A stretch of DNA of 7,862 bases from Candidatus Saccharimonadota bacterium. GTDB taxonomy: Bacteria; Patescibacteriota; Saccharimonadia; Saccharimonadales; SLHW01. A model generated the notes under the pieces. The model was not told where the DNA came from and made no database searches. It saw only the letters and a program-made list of their open reading frames with translations. The stretch is from NCBI GenBank assembly GCA_007132685.1, contig SLOC01000071.1:1-7862 (forward strand), in the 5' to 3' direction. The position numbers were made by a program, and so were the translations under genes. Below, piece by piece: positions 1 through 5,625 of the stretch. Each line of letters begins with the position of its first letter. Within the stretch, counting starts at the first letter, position 1.

Positions 1-43
1 AAGTCATGTACCTATAATGGCGGTGCCACGAGTGCTTTATAAC

Positions 44-70
44 GTATTTTGAAAGTATACGTCAAAATAC
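44..70 (-). terminator. Candidate AT-rich hairpin after tRNA-Val
   Basis: A perfect 9-bp inverted repeat (GTATTTTGA / TCAAAATAC) with a 9-base loop lies 16 bases past the 3' end of tRNA-Val. Its position suits a terminator, but the stem is A/T-rich and on the minus strand it is followed by GTTATAAAG rather than a run of T. It could instead be a protein-binding palindrome or chance. Confidence 0.3.
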
Positions 71-86
71 TGATGAAGATTTTTCG

Positions 87-163
87 TGGTGGGCGGTATA
101 GGACTTGAACCTATGACCTCTACAACGTCAATGTAGCGCTCTAGCCAGCTGAGCTAACCGCCC
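87..163 (-). tRNA. tRNA-Val (anticodon GAC)
   Basis: The reverse complement folds as a complete cloverleaf: acceptor GGGCGGT/ACCGCCC, D stem GCTC/GAGC, anticodon stem CTACA/TGTAG around loop TTGACGT, and T arm ATAGG-TTCAAGT-CCTAT. The anticodon GAC reads valine codon GUC. Discriminator A and an encoded CCA follow the acceptor stem. It stands alone, with its own promoter at 184-212. Confidence 0.97.
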
Positions 164-183
164 ATTCTGTAAAGAACAGCTCA

Positions 184-212
184 ATGATAGCGCACTTTAC
201 CATCTGTTACAA
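184..212 (-). promoter_or_regulatory. Promoter for tRNA-Val
   Basis: On the minus strand TTGTAA (-35, 4/6 to consensus) and TATCAT (-10, 5/6) are separated by exactly 17 bases. The predicted start near 177 lies about 14 bases before the mature tRNA 5' end. It is divergent from the promoter at 238-266. Confidence 0.6.
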
Positions 213-237
213 TAACAACTCTTTTATTTAAATAGTA

Positions 238-266
238 TTGACATATATATCTTTTTATGATAGCAT
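238..266 (+). promoter_or_regulatory. Promoter for the 38-codon gene
   Basis: A perfect -35 hexamer TTGACA (238-243) is followed after 17 bases by TAGCAT (261-266, 4/6 to TATAAT). The predicted start is near 273, leaving a leader of about 23 bases that includes the Shine-Dalgarno GGGAGG at 280-285. Confidence 0.6.
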
Positions 267-295
267 AACCATGTTAATCGGGAGGCGCTCATACT

Positions 296-412
296 TTGAG
301 TACCAAGACGAGTTCGCTGACGAACTTCAAGCTTTTCTATGAAGAGATTGATGCTTCAGCGAAATCAATCAGTCGTTTACGACGCGCAAGACGATCTGCT
401 ATACATAAGTAA
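296..412 (+). CDS. Small basic protein of unknown function (38 aa, TTG start)
   Basis: I do not recognise this protein. The case for a gene is its setting: a promoter with a perfect TTGACA, GGGAGG ten bases before a TTG codon, an open frame to TAA, and a strong terminator 21 bases after the stop, which makes a self-contained one-gene unit. The product has a Ser/Thr-rich N-terminus (MSTKTSSLTNF), a middle with acidic residues (FYEEIDASAKS) and a strongly basic C-terminus (SRLRRARRSAIHK). It has no membrane segment or cysteines. The basic tail would suit RNA, ribosome or DNA binding, but that is a guess. A competing 23-codon frame begins at ATG 271 (MLIGRRSYFEYQ...) and contains the GGGAGG inside itself, so it is less likely. 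The transcript could also be a small RNA rather than an mRNA. Confidence 0.5.
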   Translation: MSTKTSSLTNFKLFYEEIDASAKSISRLRRARRSAIHK

Positions 413-433
413 TAAGCGATCATCTTGTGTCAT

Positions 434-466
434 AACCCCTAGGATTTAGCTAGGGGTTTTGTTTTT
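434..466 (+). terminator. Rho-independent terminator after the 38-codon gene
   Basis: A perfect 9-bp stem AACCCCTAG / CTAGGGGTT (434-442 and 450-458) encloses a 7-base loop and runs directly into TTTTGTTTTT (457-466). It ends the small-gene transcript and separates it from nrdR, so nrdR needs its own promoter between about 467 and 528. Confidence 0.9.
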
Positions 467-511
467 GCACAAGAATAGTGAGACTTATCCACTGGATATT
501 TTACTTGCGGT

Positions 512-529
512 ATGTCAATATATTGACAT
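512..529 (+). promoter_or_regulatory. 18-bp palindrome with NrdR-box core at the nrdR start
   Basis: ATGTCAATATATTGACAT is a perfect palindrome whose last two bases are the first two of the nrdR start codon. Its central ten bases, CAATATATTG, match the core of the published NrdR-box consensus (acaCwAtATaTwGtgt); the outer bases differ. NrdR boxes usually occur in pairs about three helical turns apart, and I find no clear second box. The likely role is autorepression of nrdR. Confidence 0.6.
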
Positions 530-947
530 GGTATGTATATACTGCGGTGCAAAAACGAAGGTAACTAACTCTCGACCACAGAAGCGGTCAAACGCCATAT
601 GGCGACGCCGACAGTGCGAAGAGTGTGAAGCGGTGTTCACATCTGTAGAAGCAGTAGATCTTTCTGCTAGTCTTCGCTTGAAGCTCTCAGATGGCCTAGA
701 GCCATATAAAAAAGAAAAGTTGATGATATCCCTATACGAAAGCCTTAAACACTTAGGAAGCGCTCATGAGGCTGCTAAAGAGCTATCGGAAACAATTAGC
801 TTGCGATTAATTCATCACTTGCAACAATCAGGTGACGTAGCGACATTGTCGGTCGAGGAACTTGTGCGACAGTCAAGCGAGGTGCTCGGCCAGTTCGATA
901 GGGTAGCTGGCCTGCACTATCAGGCAAGATACAGGCATTATTTATAG
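528..947 (+). CDS. nrdR: NrdR-like transcriptional repressor of ribonucleotide reductase genes
   Basis: NrdR proteins sense ATP/dATP and repress ribonucleotide reductase genes. The 139-residue product has the family layout. An N-terminal zinc ribbon carries C3-x2-C6 and C30-x2-C33, with the basic stretch WRRRQC just before the second pair. An ATP-cone domain follows (about residues 46-135), recognisable from LRLKLSDGLEPYKKEKL and a helical rest. The family is usually about 150 residues, so this is slightly short. The frame stays open back to a TTG at 459, but that start lies in the T-tract of the preceding terminator; ATG 528 places the zinc ribbon at residue 3 as in homologues. No Shine-Dalgarno is visible before ATG 528, so a leaderless message is possible. 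The palindrome at 512-529 suggests autoregulation. No reductase gene is in the window, so its targets lie elsewhere. Confidence 0.88.
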   Translation: MVCIYCGAKTKVTNSRPQKRSNAIWRRRQCEECEAVFTSVEAVDLSASLRLKLSDGLEPYKKEKLMISLYESLKHLGSAHEAAKELSETISLRLIHHLQQSGDVATLSVEELVRQSSEVLGQFDRVAGLHYQARYRHYL

Positions 948-976
948 AACCGCTTGAAGTAACCGCGCTGATACAT

Positions 977-2584
977 TTACATAACTTTTTTGTTTGATTG
1001 AGTCACTACTGCTTTGTCGGTAACGTCGAATTTGCCAAGATATTTACCGAGCAACAGACGCGTCTGCGAATAGAGTCCTGATAATGAGAAAAACGTAATA
1101 GTAGTAAACGGTAATAGCACCCATTGCACCACCATAAAGAAGCTACGGCGCTTGGTATAGCGCTTAGGTTTAGGTGGGAGCGCCTTAAGGCTCAAGAACA
1201 TGGTTATCAAAATACCGCTGAGCGCAACTGTTTGTATTCGACTCGCGACAAACGGTAACTGGTTACTGACATAGCTGTCGGGGTTTACTAATAGAGGCAC
1301 AAAGGCGGCAAAAGCCAATAACAGCGGCGCTGTTGCCCAGCTGACATGCCCTTCAAGCAAACGAGCAAATTTTGCAAACACGTCTTTCTTGGGAATTTTG
1401 TTTTTACGAAAGAAGCCCATCTCAGCTACATACGCTACGTCTGATGCACCCCACGCCCACCGTCGAAGCTGCAAGAATTGAGCCTTTACCGTCTTTCTAA
1501 ATGTCGACGAGAGTACCGCATCTTGATATATCGGTAGGTGGATTGCTGCAACGTCGTGAGTACCCTCAAATCGAAAATATGTTCTCCAGTACTGATGACC
1601 ATCCTCGACTATTGTACGAACACTCCAGTAGTCGGTCTCGATAAGAGACGCCATGCTCTGAGAGTGCGATGAAAAGTTACGGATAGTGTGTGGTCGAAGG
1701 GATTGTACGATATTCCAAAAAGAGTTACCTGTGGCAATCACTCGCATTAACGCCGGGGCATCCCATATATTGCTCGTAAAAAGAGGGATGGGCTGGAATG
1801 AAACTGTCTTCGGATCAGGGCACAGCAAATACATATAGGTTAAAGCAGCAAAATAGCTGGGGTGTGGACGATTGTCTGAGTCAAGAGTCGTTACGATAAC
1901 GTTTTGAGGCTCAATTTTTTCCTGTCCTAGATACTTCTCTAGCTTGCGAGCAGCGTAGGTAATATTTCCACCTTTACCGATGACTTCACCTGGGATATCG
2001 GCCGGATGCTTAACGGCCATGGCGTGCTGAAATCTATCACCATATTCAGACACCAAGCTCTCGGCCACTTCTTCGATAGCATTACCACCACGCTCCTCGT
2101 ACGCAAGTACCAATATCACATGCTTCATGTCGTATTCGCAATCGAGTACCGACTGAATGGTCGGCTCGAGCACTTCTCTGCTTTCGTTATACGCGGCGAT
2201 AACCACCGCGTGGTATGTTTCACCTAACTCAATCTTGTTTGGTTTCTGTTGATAGCGTGCAACGTTTTTCTCATGCCAATCAGGTATATCGACCCTGTCA
2301 TCAACAGGCTTGGTTGTGAGGTCTTCAAGCATCAGCAGCCAAGGTAACGCCATGTGGCGCTGCATCCGTCGAAACCCCTGAATGGATCGAACATTGAGCC
2401 CTACAGCTTTACTAAACCAAAGCAGTAGATATCCTAGAACAAAAAACACCGCTAAAACCGGATTAATCAAGCTCAGGATCAACGGAGTAAAGAGAATAGT
2501 CCAGCTGAGCATACCAGGGAGCTTTTCAAAAAATAAGTAGCGCTTTGAGCGCTCATGAACGTGGGGTATCTCGATATCTTTCAT
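977..2584 (-). CDS. Membrane-bound family 2 glycosyltransferase (processive type)
   Basis: A GT-A enzyme of family 2 that should transfer sugars from nucleotide-sugar donors at the membrane, probably making a surface or wall polysaccharide. Counting from ATG 2584 (535 aa), two hydrophobic segments lie near residues 27-60. The catalytic region shows AAYNES (130-135), GKGGN (203-207), the metal-binding DSD (235-237), an ED pair (327-328) and QLRRW (372-376), the Q-x-x-R-W signature of cellulose, chitin and hyaluronan synthases. Further membrane segments follow (about 415-435, 450-468 and 482-505). No PilZ domain is present. ATG 2584 is chosen because GAGGTGA sits 8 bases upstream; a GTG at 2596 would add four residues and overlap the previous stop. 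The Shine-Dalgarno overlaps the stop of the upstream gene, indicating translational coupling with it. The sugar and product cannot be read from sequence. Confidence 0.88.
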   Translation of the reverse strand: MKDIEIPHVHERSKRYLFFEKLPGMLSWTILFTPLILSLINPVLAVFFVLGYLLLWFSKAVGLNVRSIQGFRRMQRHMALPWLLMLEDLTTKPVDDRVDIPDWHEKNVARYQQKPNKIELGETYHAVVIAAYNESREVLEPTIQSVLDCEYDMKHVILVLAYEERGGNAIEEVAESLVSEYGDRFQHAMAVKHPADIPGEVIGKGGNITYAARKLEKYLGQEKIEPQNVIVTTLDSDNRPHPSYFAALTYMYLLCPDPKTVSFQPIPLFTSNIWDAPALMRVIATGNSFWNIVQSLRPHTIRNFSSHSQSMASLIETDYWSVRTIVEDGHQYWRTYFRFEGTHDVAAIHLPIYQDAVLSSTFRKTVKAQFLQLRRWAWGASDVAYVAEMGFFRKNKIPKKDVFAKFARLLEGHVSWATAPLLLAFAAFVPLLVNPDSYVSNQLPFVASRIQTVALSGILITMFLSLKALPPKPKRYTKRRSFFMVVQWVLLPFTTITFFSLSGLYSQTRLLLGKYLGKFDVTDKAVVTQSNKKVM

Positions 2585-2592
2585 AGGGTTAA

Positions 2593-2949
2593 TCACCTCA
2601 GCACAAGCAGTGCGTTTGTAACAATAATTATCAGTGCAAGTAGTAGCGTACCCAGCGACAACACGCTGACAGCAAAGTATTTGCGGGTTTCATACATTCT
2701 CATCGCGATGTAAGTGTGAAACAACAATATAAGCACCGCGAGAGCGACAAAATACACAAAGTCGATAACAGTTCCGGCCCGAAACGCATCTAAACCAAGA
2801 TTGGAACGATAGCTTATGATGTAGCTCCCGTCGTCACCCCCGTCTAACCGGAGCAGTAAAAATATCGAGCCGACAACTGCAAAAAATGCGTTCAGTGTTA
2901 AGAGAACCAGCACCAAGCGGTCATAAAAAAACTTTTTCGATATGTGCAT
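2593..2949 (-). CDS. Small three-helix membrane protein coupled to the glycosyltransferase
   Basis: I do not recognise a named family. The 118 residues hold three predicted membrane helices (about 11-33, 62-84 and 93-117), with a basic N-terminus and a polar loop RLDGGDDGSYIISYRSN between helices one and two, likely outside. Its TGA stop lies inside the Shine-Dalgarno of the glycosyltransferase, so the two are translated together, and it may be an accessory subunit of that enzyme. This role rests on position alone. The start ATG has GGAG five bases upstream, yet TATACT stands only nine bases before it. A transcript starting there would be leaderless and lack GGAG, so the gene may have both an upstream read-through mode and a leaderless mode. 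Confidence 0.75.
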   Translation of the reverse strand: MHISKKFFYDRLVLVLLTLNAFFAVVGSIFLLLRLDGGDDGSYIISYRSNLGLDAFRAGTVIDFVYFVALAVLILLFHTYIAMRMYETRKYFAVSVLSLGTLLLALIIIVTNALLVLR

Positions 2950-2958
2950 ATGTACTCC

Positions 2959-2987
2959 AGTATAAAGACGAACGTGAAAAGTTTAAA
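2959..2987 (-). promoter_or_regulatory. Possible promoter for membrane protein and glycosyltransferase
   Basis: On the minus strand TTTAAA (-35, 4/6) and TATACT (-10, 5/6) are 17 bases apart. The -10 ends nine bases before the ATG at 2949, so transcription would begin at or just before the start codon. Confidence 0.45.
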
Positions 2988-2994
2988 GTTACTT

Positions 2995-3071
2995 TGGAGC
3001 CACCTTGGGGATTCGAACCCCAGACCCCCGCTTTACGAAAGCGATGCTCTGACCAACTGAGCTAAGGTGGC
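2995..3071 (-). tRNA. tRNA-Thr (anticodon CGT)
   Basis: The reverse complement gives acceptor GCCACCT/AGGTGGC, D stem GCTC/GAGC, anticodon stem TCGCT/AGCGG around loop TTCGTAA, and T arm TGGGG-TTCGAAT-CCCCA. Anticodon CGT reads threonine codon ACG. Discriminator U and an encoded CCA follow. It lies between two minus-strand protein genes, 34 bases after the stop of the upstream one, and may be co-transcribed with it because I see no convincing promoter of its own. Confidence 0.97.
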
Positions 3072-3105
3072 AGCGCCTGTCACAAAAAACTTAACCTAGA
3101 CTATC

Positions 3106-3351
3106 CTACCAAATCACTGTGATAATTGCAGTGGCTGCAACAGCAAGCCAAATTACATTAAGCACTACTGGTTGATAATCCTTTTTACTAAGAGAGCTGA
3201 TAATAATACCGATCGCACCACCCAGATTAAGTAATTGAAAACTGAGTCGACTAGGCTCGAGCACCTCAAAACTAACTAGGCTATACGCACCAACTATCGC
3301 TGCTACTCCGAGCCAACCGACAGTTTCAATAAGAGTTTTTTGTAGTGACAC
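3106..3351 (-). CDS. CBU_0592-type small membrane protein
   Basis: The 81 residues match in pattern the CBU_0592 family of small inner-membrane proteins of unknown function. There are three hydrophobic segments (about 10-28, 36-54 and 60-80), an early GW-x-G-V-A with an AYSLVSF segment, the central LLNLGGAIGIIISS, and KKDYQPVVLNVIW near the end, where the family has a similar KRDYPxVxLNxxW pattern. Length is normal for the family. The start is GTG 3351; no Shine-Dalgarno is visible, but TATACT ends eight bases upstream, pointing to a leaderless message. tRNA-Thr follows on the same strand 34 bases after the stop. Confidence 0.8.
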   Translation of the reverse strand: MSLQKTLIETVGWLGVAAIVGAYSLVSFEVLEPSRLSFQLLNLGGAIGIIISSLSKKDYQPVVLNVIWLAVAATAIITVIW

Positions 3352-3359
3352 TGTGTATG

Positions 3360-3365
3360 AGTATA
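3360..3365 (-). promoter_or_regulatory. -10 element TATACT before the CBU_0592-type gene
   Basis: TATACT ends eight bases before the GTG start codon. No good -35 is found at 16-18 bases (best is TGGATG, 3/6). It is one of three identical hexamers placed this way in the window. Confidence 0.4.
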
Positions 3366-3384
3366 CCTGTTGATGGACTCTGCA

Positions 3385-3445
3385 TCCATTAAATTGTAGC
3401 GGCTCGATTCAGGCGTTCCTTTCGGAACTACCGCCGGTTCAAATC
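3385..3445 (+). pseudogene. Degenerate tRNA-Leu (CAG-like) remnant
   Basis: Three blocks typical of a bacterial tRNA-Leu appear in the right order. AATTGTAG (3392-3399) resembles the D-loop AATTGGTAGAC. GCTCGATTCAGG (3402-3413) equals a 5' anticodon stem plus loop with CAG. GTTCC-TTTC-GGAAC (3415-3428) is a long variable arm of a class II tRNA, followed by GCCGG-TTCAAAT-C (3434-3445), the 5' T stem and T loop. The 3' half of the anticodon stem, the 3' T stem and the acceptor stem are missing, so it cannot fold as a working tRNA. The T-arm part is 14/14 identical to that of the opposite-strand tRNA-Asp (3519-3532). Alternatives are a structured leader of the minus-strand gene or chance resemblance. 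Confidence 0.5.
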
Positions 3446-3464
3446 ATGAGACAAGTCTCGTCAA

Positions 3465-3503
3465 TAATAAAAGACTCATACTGTAAGCATGAGTCTTTTA
3501 TTA
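3465..3503 (-). terminator. Terminator of tRNA-Asp, probably bidirectional
   Basis: A perfect 15-bp stem (TAATAAAAGACTCAT / ATGAGTCTTTTATTA) with a 9-base loop abuts the encoded CCA of tRNA-Asp. A-rich left and T-rich right arms give a U-tract on either strand, so it could also stop plus-strand transcription from the tRNA-Leu remnant. Confidence 0.85.
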
Positions 3504-3580
3504 TGGCGGGCCCGACCGGATTTGAACCGGCGATCTCCTCCGTGACAGGGAGGCGTGTTAGGCCTCTACACCACGAGCCC
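3504..3580 (-). tRNA. tRNA-Asp (anticodon GTC)
   Basis: The reverse complement gives acceptor GGGCTCG/CGGGCCC (one T-G pair), D stem GTGT/ACAC, anticodon stem CCTCC/GGAGG around loop CTGTCAC, and T arm GCCGG-TTCAAAT-CCGGT. Anticodon GTC reads aspartate. Discriminator G, an Asp identity base, and encoded CCA follow. It has its own promoter (3602-3630) and terminator (3465-3503). Confidence 0.97.
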
Positions 3581-3601
3581 ATAGGCTTAAAGACAGATAG
3601 G

Positions 3602-3630
3602 ATAATACCAGTAGGTAGCTAAAAAGGCAA
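3602..3630 (-). promoter_or_regulatory. Promoter for tRNA-Asp
   Basis: TTGCCT (-35, 4/6) and TATTAT (-10, 5/6) are 17 bases apart on the minus strand, just past the stop of the parvulin-like gene. The predicted start near 3595 is about 15 bases before the tRNA 5' end, the same geometry as at tRNA-Val. Confidence 0.6.
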
Positions 3631-3635
3631 TCAAT

Positions 3636-4751
3636 TTATTCATCTGCAGGAGTGCCAAGTTCATCTAGAGGCGGTTCGTCAAAATCCTCGGGTTCGGGTA
3701 GCTGTAAATATACTCTGACAGGCTGCTCATCCTTAAGCTCGTTGATATATGTTTCAATATCTTCAAACGTAAAGAGCATATGGGCTGCACGAACCTCCTC
3801 ACCATCACGCTCCAGCAGCCGAACAATCTGTAAAGCATAGCCTACATTAATGATGTCTGATATTTCACCCTCATCAAGCGAGAACAGCACATCAACGGTT
3901 CTGGGGGCAATATCACGACTAGTACGAGTAATCTCAAAGCCGAATTCTCCGCCCTGATCAGCGGTAGCGGGGTCGTCTGAATATTCCTCGGCAACCTCTT
4001 CGAAGCTCTCACCACCCTCTATTGCCGCTAGGGCAGAATTAGCTTGTTGTGTGGTCTCTTCATCGAGTTCAGCTATAACTTTTTGTGCAAGCAATTGTTG
4101 CTCGAGGCTGCGCCGAAAGTCATCCACCGACCAGTCCCAGAACTCCCTGAGCACATTCTCTAAAGTTTCCATGCTATTGCCGAGTCTATCTTGTCGCTGG
4201 ACTAAGGCAATCTTCTCGTCGATTTCTTGCTGAGATACTGAGATACCATTTTCTTCAGCAAGAATTCGGATATACGCATCATTGATTACTTTTTCGAGGG
4301 CGCGCCGACGAAACTCATCTAGCTGCTGTGCACCAACCTCTGTATCAAAATCAATTCCCTGCTGATTCTCGTAATAGTGGATATAGTGGCGTAATTCAAA
4401 GAGGTAGTTCTCGTATGCAATGAACGTGTTGCCGGTTCGAGCAATCGGAAATGGAATAACCTGCGTTACACGGTACATAAAATTCGATGTCGTTTGATAA
4501 CGATAAAGAGCCAGGGTCGTCCAGGTAAAGAAGCCAGCGACGGCGAGGATCACTAGAACTGTGGTGAAGGCAACAATATAACGTTTGGGATGCTGCAAGG
4601 GGTAAATGAATTTACGCGCACCAGATAGTACCTCCTCACGGTGGTCAGTCACCGTTTTGTTGGTAATGCGTGGCACCTTCTCGTCGCCCAGACGCTCTGG
4701 CTCCTGGCGTTTTTTTAACTTGTCGTCGACAATTTTTTTAACTTTTTTCAT
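3636..4751 (-). CDS. Membrane-anchored SurA/PrsA-like parvulin-type foldase
   Basis: Proteins of this class help exported proteins fold through chaperone and prolyl-isomerase domains. The 371 residues begin with a charged cytoplasmic segment (1-55) and one membrane helix (about 59-82), giving an N-in anchor with the rest outside. A SurA-N-like helical region follows (about 105-228). A parvulin-like stretch runs from 236 to 313, marked by GGESFEEVAEEYSDDPATADQGGEFG and LFSLDEGEISDIINVGYALQIVRL. The usual first strand (V-x-A-x-H-I-L) is not ahead of it; instead VRAAHMLF occurs after it at 320-327. The second conserved His, in G-Y-H-I-I, is Ala here (GYALQIV), so isomerase activity is doubtful. 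The tail is acidic and Pro-rich. The gene starts 29 bases after the PH-domain gene and is probably in its operon; the Shine-Dalgarno is weak. Confidence 0.8.
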   Translation of the reverse strand: MKKVKKIVDDKLKKRQEPERLGDEKVPRITNKTVTDHREEVLSGARKFIYPLQHPKRYIVAFTTVLVILAVAGFFTWTTLALYRYQTTSNFMYRVTQVIPFPIARTGNTFIAYENYLFELRHYIHYYENQQGIDFDTEVGAQQLDEFRRRALEKVINDAYIRILAEENGISVSQQEIDEKIALVQRQDRLGNSMETLENVLREFWDWSVDDFRRSLEQQLLAQKVIAELDEETTQQANSALAAIEGGESFEEVAEEYSDDPATADQGGEFGFEITRTSRDIAPRTVDVLFSLDEGEISDIINVGYALQIVRLLERDGEEVRAAHMLFTFEDIETYINELKDEQPVRVYLQLPEPEDFDEPPLDELGTPADE

Positions 4752-4780
4752 TCGCTTTACTTGAGTGTCGTAATGACAGT

Positions 4781-5326
4781 TTATTTATCATCTGCGGCTG
4801 TGGCTTCCGATTGATCGATTGGTGTTGGCTCTATGCCTAGATCACGCAGAATTTCGAGTAGTTTCTTGTATATCTTGGCAGGCTTCTCGACGTCGTGAAC
4901 CACCAAGTCTCCGATAAAAGTTTGCACGAGTATTGTACCATAACCGAGCATGGTTTGTTGCAAGCCTTTTACTTCATAATTAACACTTTGAATCTGGCGT
5001 AAGCTCATGTCGACGATACTCTTGCTAAATAGGCCTTTACGAGTAATCTGAATCATACGTTGATCAGTTACGATAAACACACTGAAATACCACCGAATAA
5101 ACGAGGGCAAAAACAATAGAAAACCAGCAATAAAACCAATGGCTAGCCCACCAAAAAACCAACCAAAACCAAGCTCAGGCCAAATAGCAACCGGGACGAT
5201 GCCAAGAACTGGACCAAGTAGTCCGAATATAAGTCCACGACGCATGACTACTGGGTGTTTCCTGAACAAAAAGAGCACTTTTTCGTCATCAAATTGTTCT
5301 TCGAACTGTTTGTCATCTTTGGACAT
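4781..5326 (-). CDS. PH-domain (YdbS/DUF304-type) membrane protein
   Basis: The protein has an acidic soluble N-terminus (1-28), two membrane helices (about 30-52 and 55-79) and a bacterial PH-like domain (about 82-160). The domain is recognised from the start VFIVTDQRMIQITRKGLFSKS, the DMSLRQIQSVNYE strand and the GTILVQT strand, typical of bPH_2 proteins, whose role is poorly known. ATG 5326 gives 181 residues; the frame extends upstream to an ATG at 5383, but that part (MSQVFEFFRCN...) overlaps the promoter of the divergent tRNA-Arg and reads unlike a protein of this family. TATACT ends nine bases before ATG 5326 and no Shine-Dalgarno is visible, so the message may be leaderless. It is the first gene of a unit with the parvulin-like gene. 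Confidence 0.82.
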   Translation of the reverse strand: MSKDDKQFEEQFDDEKVLFLFRKHPVVMRRGLIFGLLGPVLGIVPVAIWPELGFGWFFGGLAIGFIAGFLLFLPSFIRWYFSVFIVTDQRMIQITRKGLFSKSIVDMSLRQIQSVNYEVKGLQQTMLGYGTILVQTFIGDLVVHDVEKPAKIYKKLLEILRDLGIEPTPIDQSEATAADDK

Positions 5327-5335
5327 GATAGTTCT

Positions 5336-5364
5336 AGTATACTTTAGAGTGTTACATCTGAAAA
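5336..5364 (-). promoter_or_regulatory. Promoter for the PH-domain operon
   Basis: On the minus strand TTTTCA (-35, 4/6) and TATACT (-10, 5/6) are 17 bases apart. The -10 ends nine bases before ATG 5326. Its -35 covers almost the same bases as the -35 of the divergent tRNA-Arg promoter, so the two probably compete for polymerase. Confidence 0.5.
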
Positions 5365-5386
5365 ACTCGAAGACTTGTGACATAAT
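5358..5386 (+). promoter_or_regulatory. Promoter for tRNA-Arg
   Basis: CTGAAA (-35, 4/6) and CATAAT (-10, 5/6) are 17 bases apart, and TGA directly before the -10 makes an extended -10. The predicted start near 5393 is about six bases before the tRNA 5' end. Confidence 0.5.
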
Positions 5387-5398
5387 TTAAACAATTGG

Positions 5399-5475
5399 GT
5401 CCCGGTAGCTCAGCTGGATAGAGCGCCGCCGTCCTAAGGCGGGCGTCGGGGGTTCGAATCCCTCCCGGGATACCA
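5399..5475 (+). tRNA. tRNA-Arg (anticodon CCT)
   Basis: The fold is acceptor GTCCCGG/CCGGGAT (first pair G-T), D stem GCTC/GAGC, anticodon stem CCGCC/GGCGG around loop GTCCTAA, and T arm GGGGG-TTCGAAT-CCCTC (one G-T pair). Anticodon CCT reads arginine codon AGG. Discriminator A and an encoded CCA follow. Its 3' end is repeated twice downstream. Confidence 0.96.
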
Positions 5476-5513
5476 ATAAAAATAGCCGGACTTGAGCCGG
5501 CTGTTTTTATTGG
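5473..5513 (+). terminator. Terminator of tRNA-Arg
   Basis: A 17-bp stem (CCAATAAAAATAGCCGG / CCGGCTGTTTTTATTGG, one T-G pair) with a 7-base loop starts within the encoded CCA. The G/C-rich top followed by TGTTTTTATT is a classical intrinsic terminator; the A-rich left arm would let it work in both directions. Confidence 0.85.
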
Positions 5514-5625
5514 TCTTTCGCGTAGCGAATCTGAACCCTCGGGTTCGGTGGAGCGAAAGCTGTCACAGATGCTTGCATCGAGAAAGCTTGAGCGGAAATA
5601 TCGTGATGTCATCCCTCCCGGGATA

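Noticed and set aside
13..18. Perfect -10 hexamer TATAAT on the plus strand
   Set aside because: The -35 region would fall largely outside the window and no plus-strand gene follows for almost 280 bases.
232..250. Second NrdR box near the small-gene promoter (TTGACATATATATC)
   Set aside because: It shares TATTGACAT with the box at 512-529 but is not a palindrome and lacks the C-x8-G spacing of the core.
459..527. Longer nrdR start at TTG 459
   Set aside because: It would begin inside the T-tract of the upstream terminator and add 23 residues before the zinc ribbon that homologues lack.
3385..3445. Signal recognition particle RNA or another known small RNA
   Set aside because: The GGAAC tetraloop hairpin looked suggestive, but the conserved GGUCAGGUCCGGAAGGAAGCA core is absent.
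5327..5383. Longer start for the PH-domain protein at 5383
   Set aside because: The added 19 residues would be coded across the promoter elements shared with tRNA-Arg and do not resemble the family's N-terminus.
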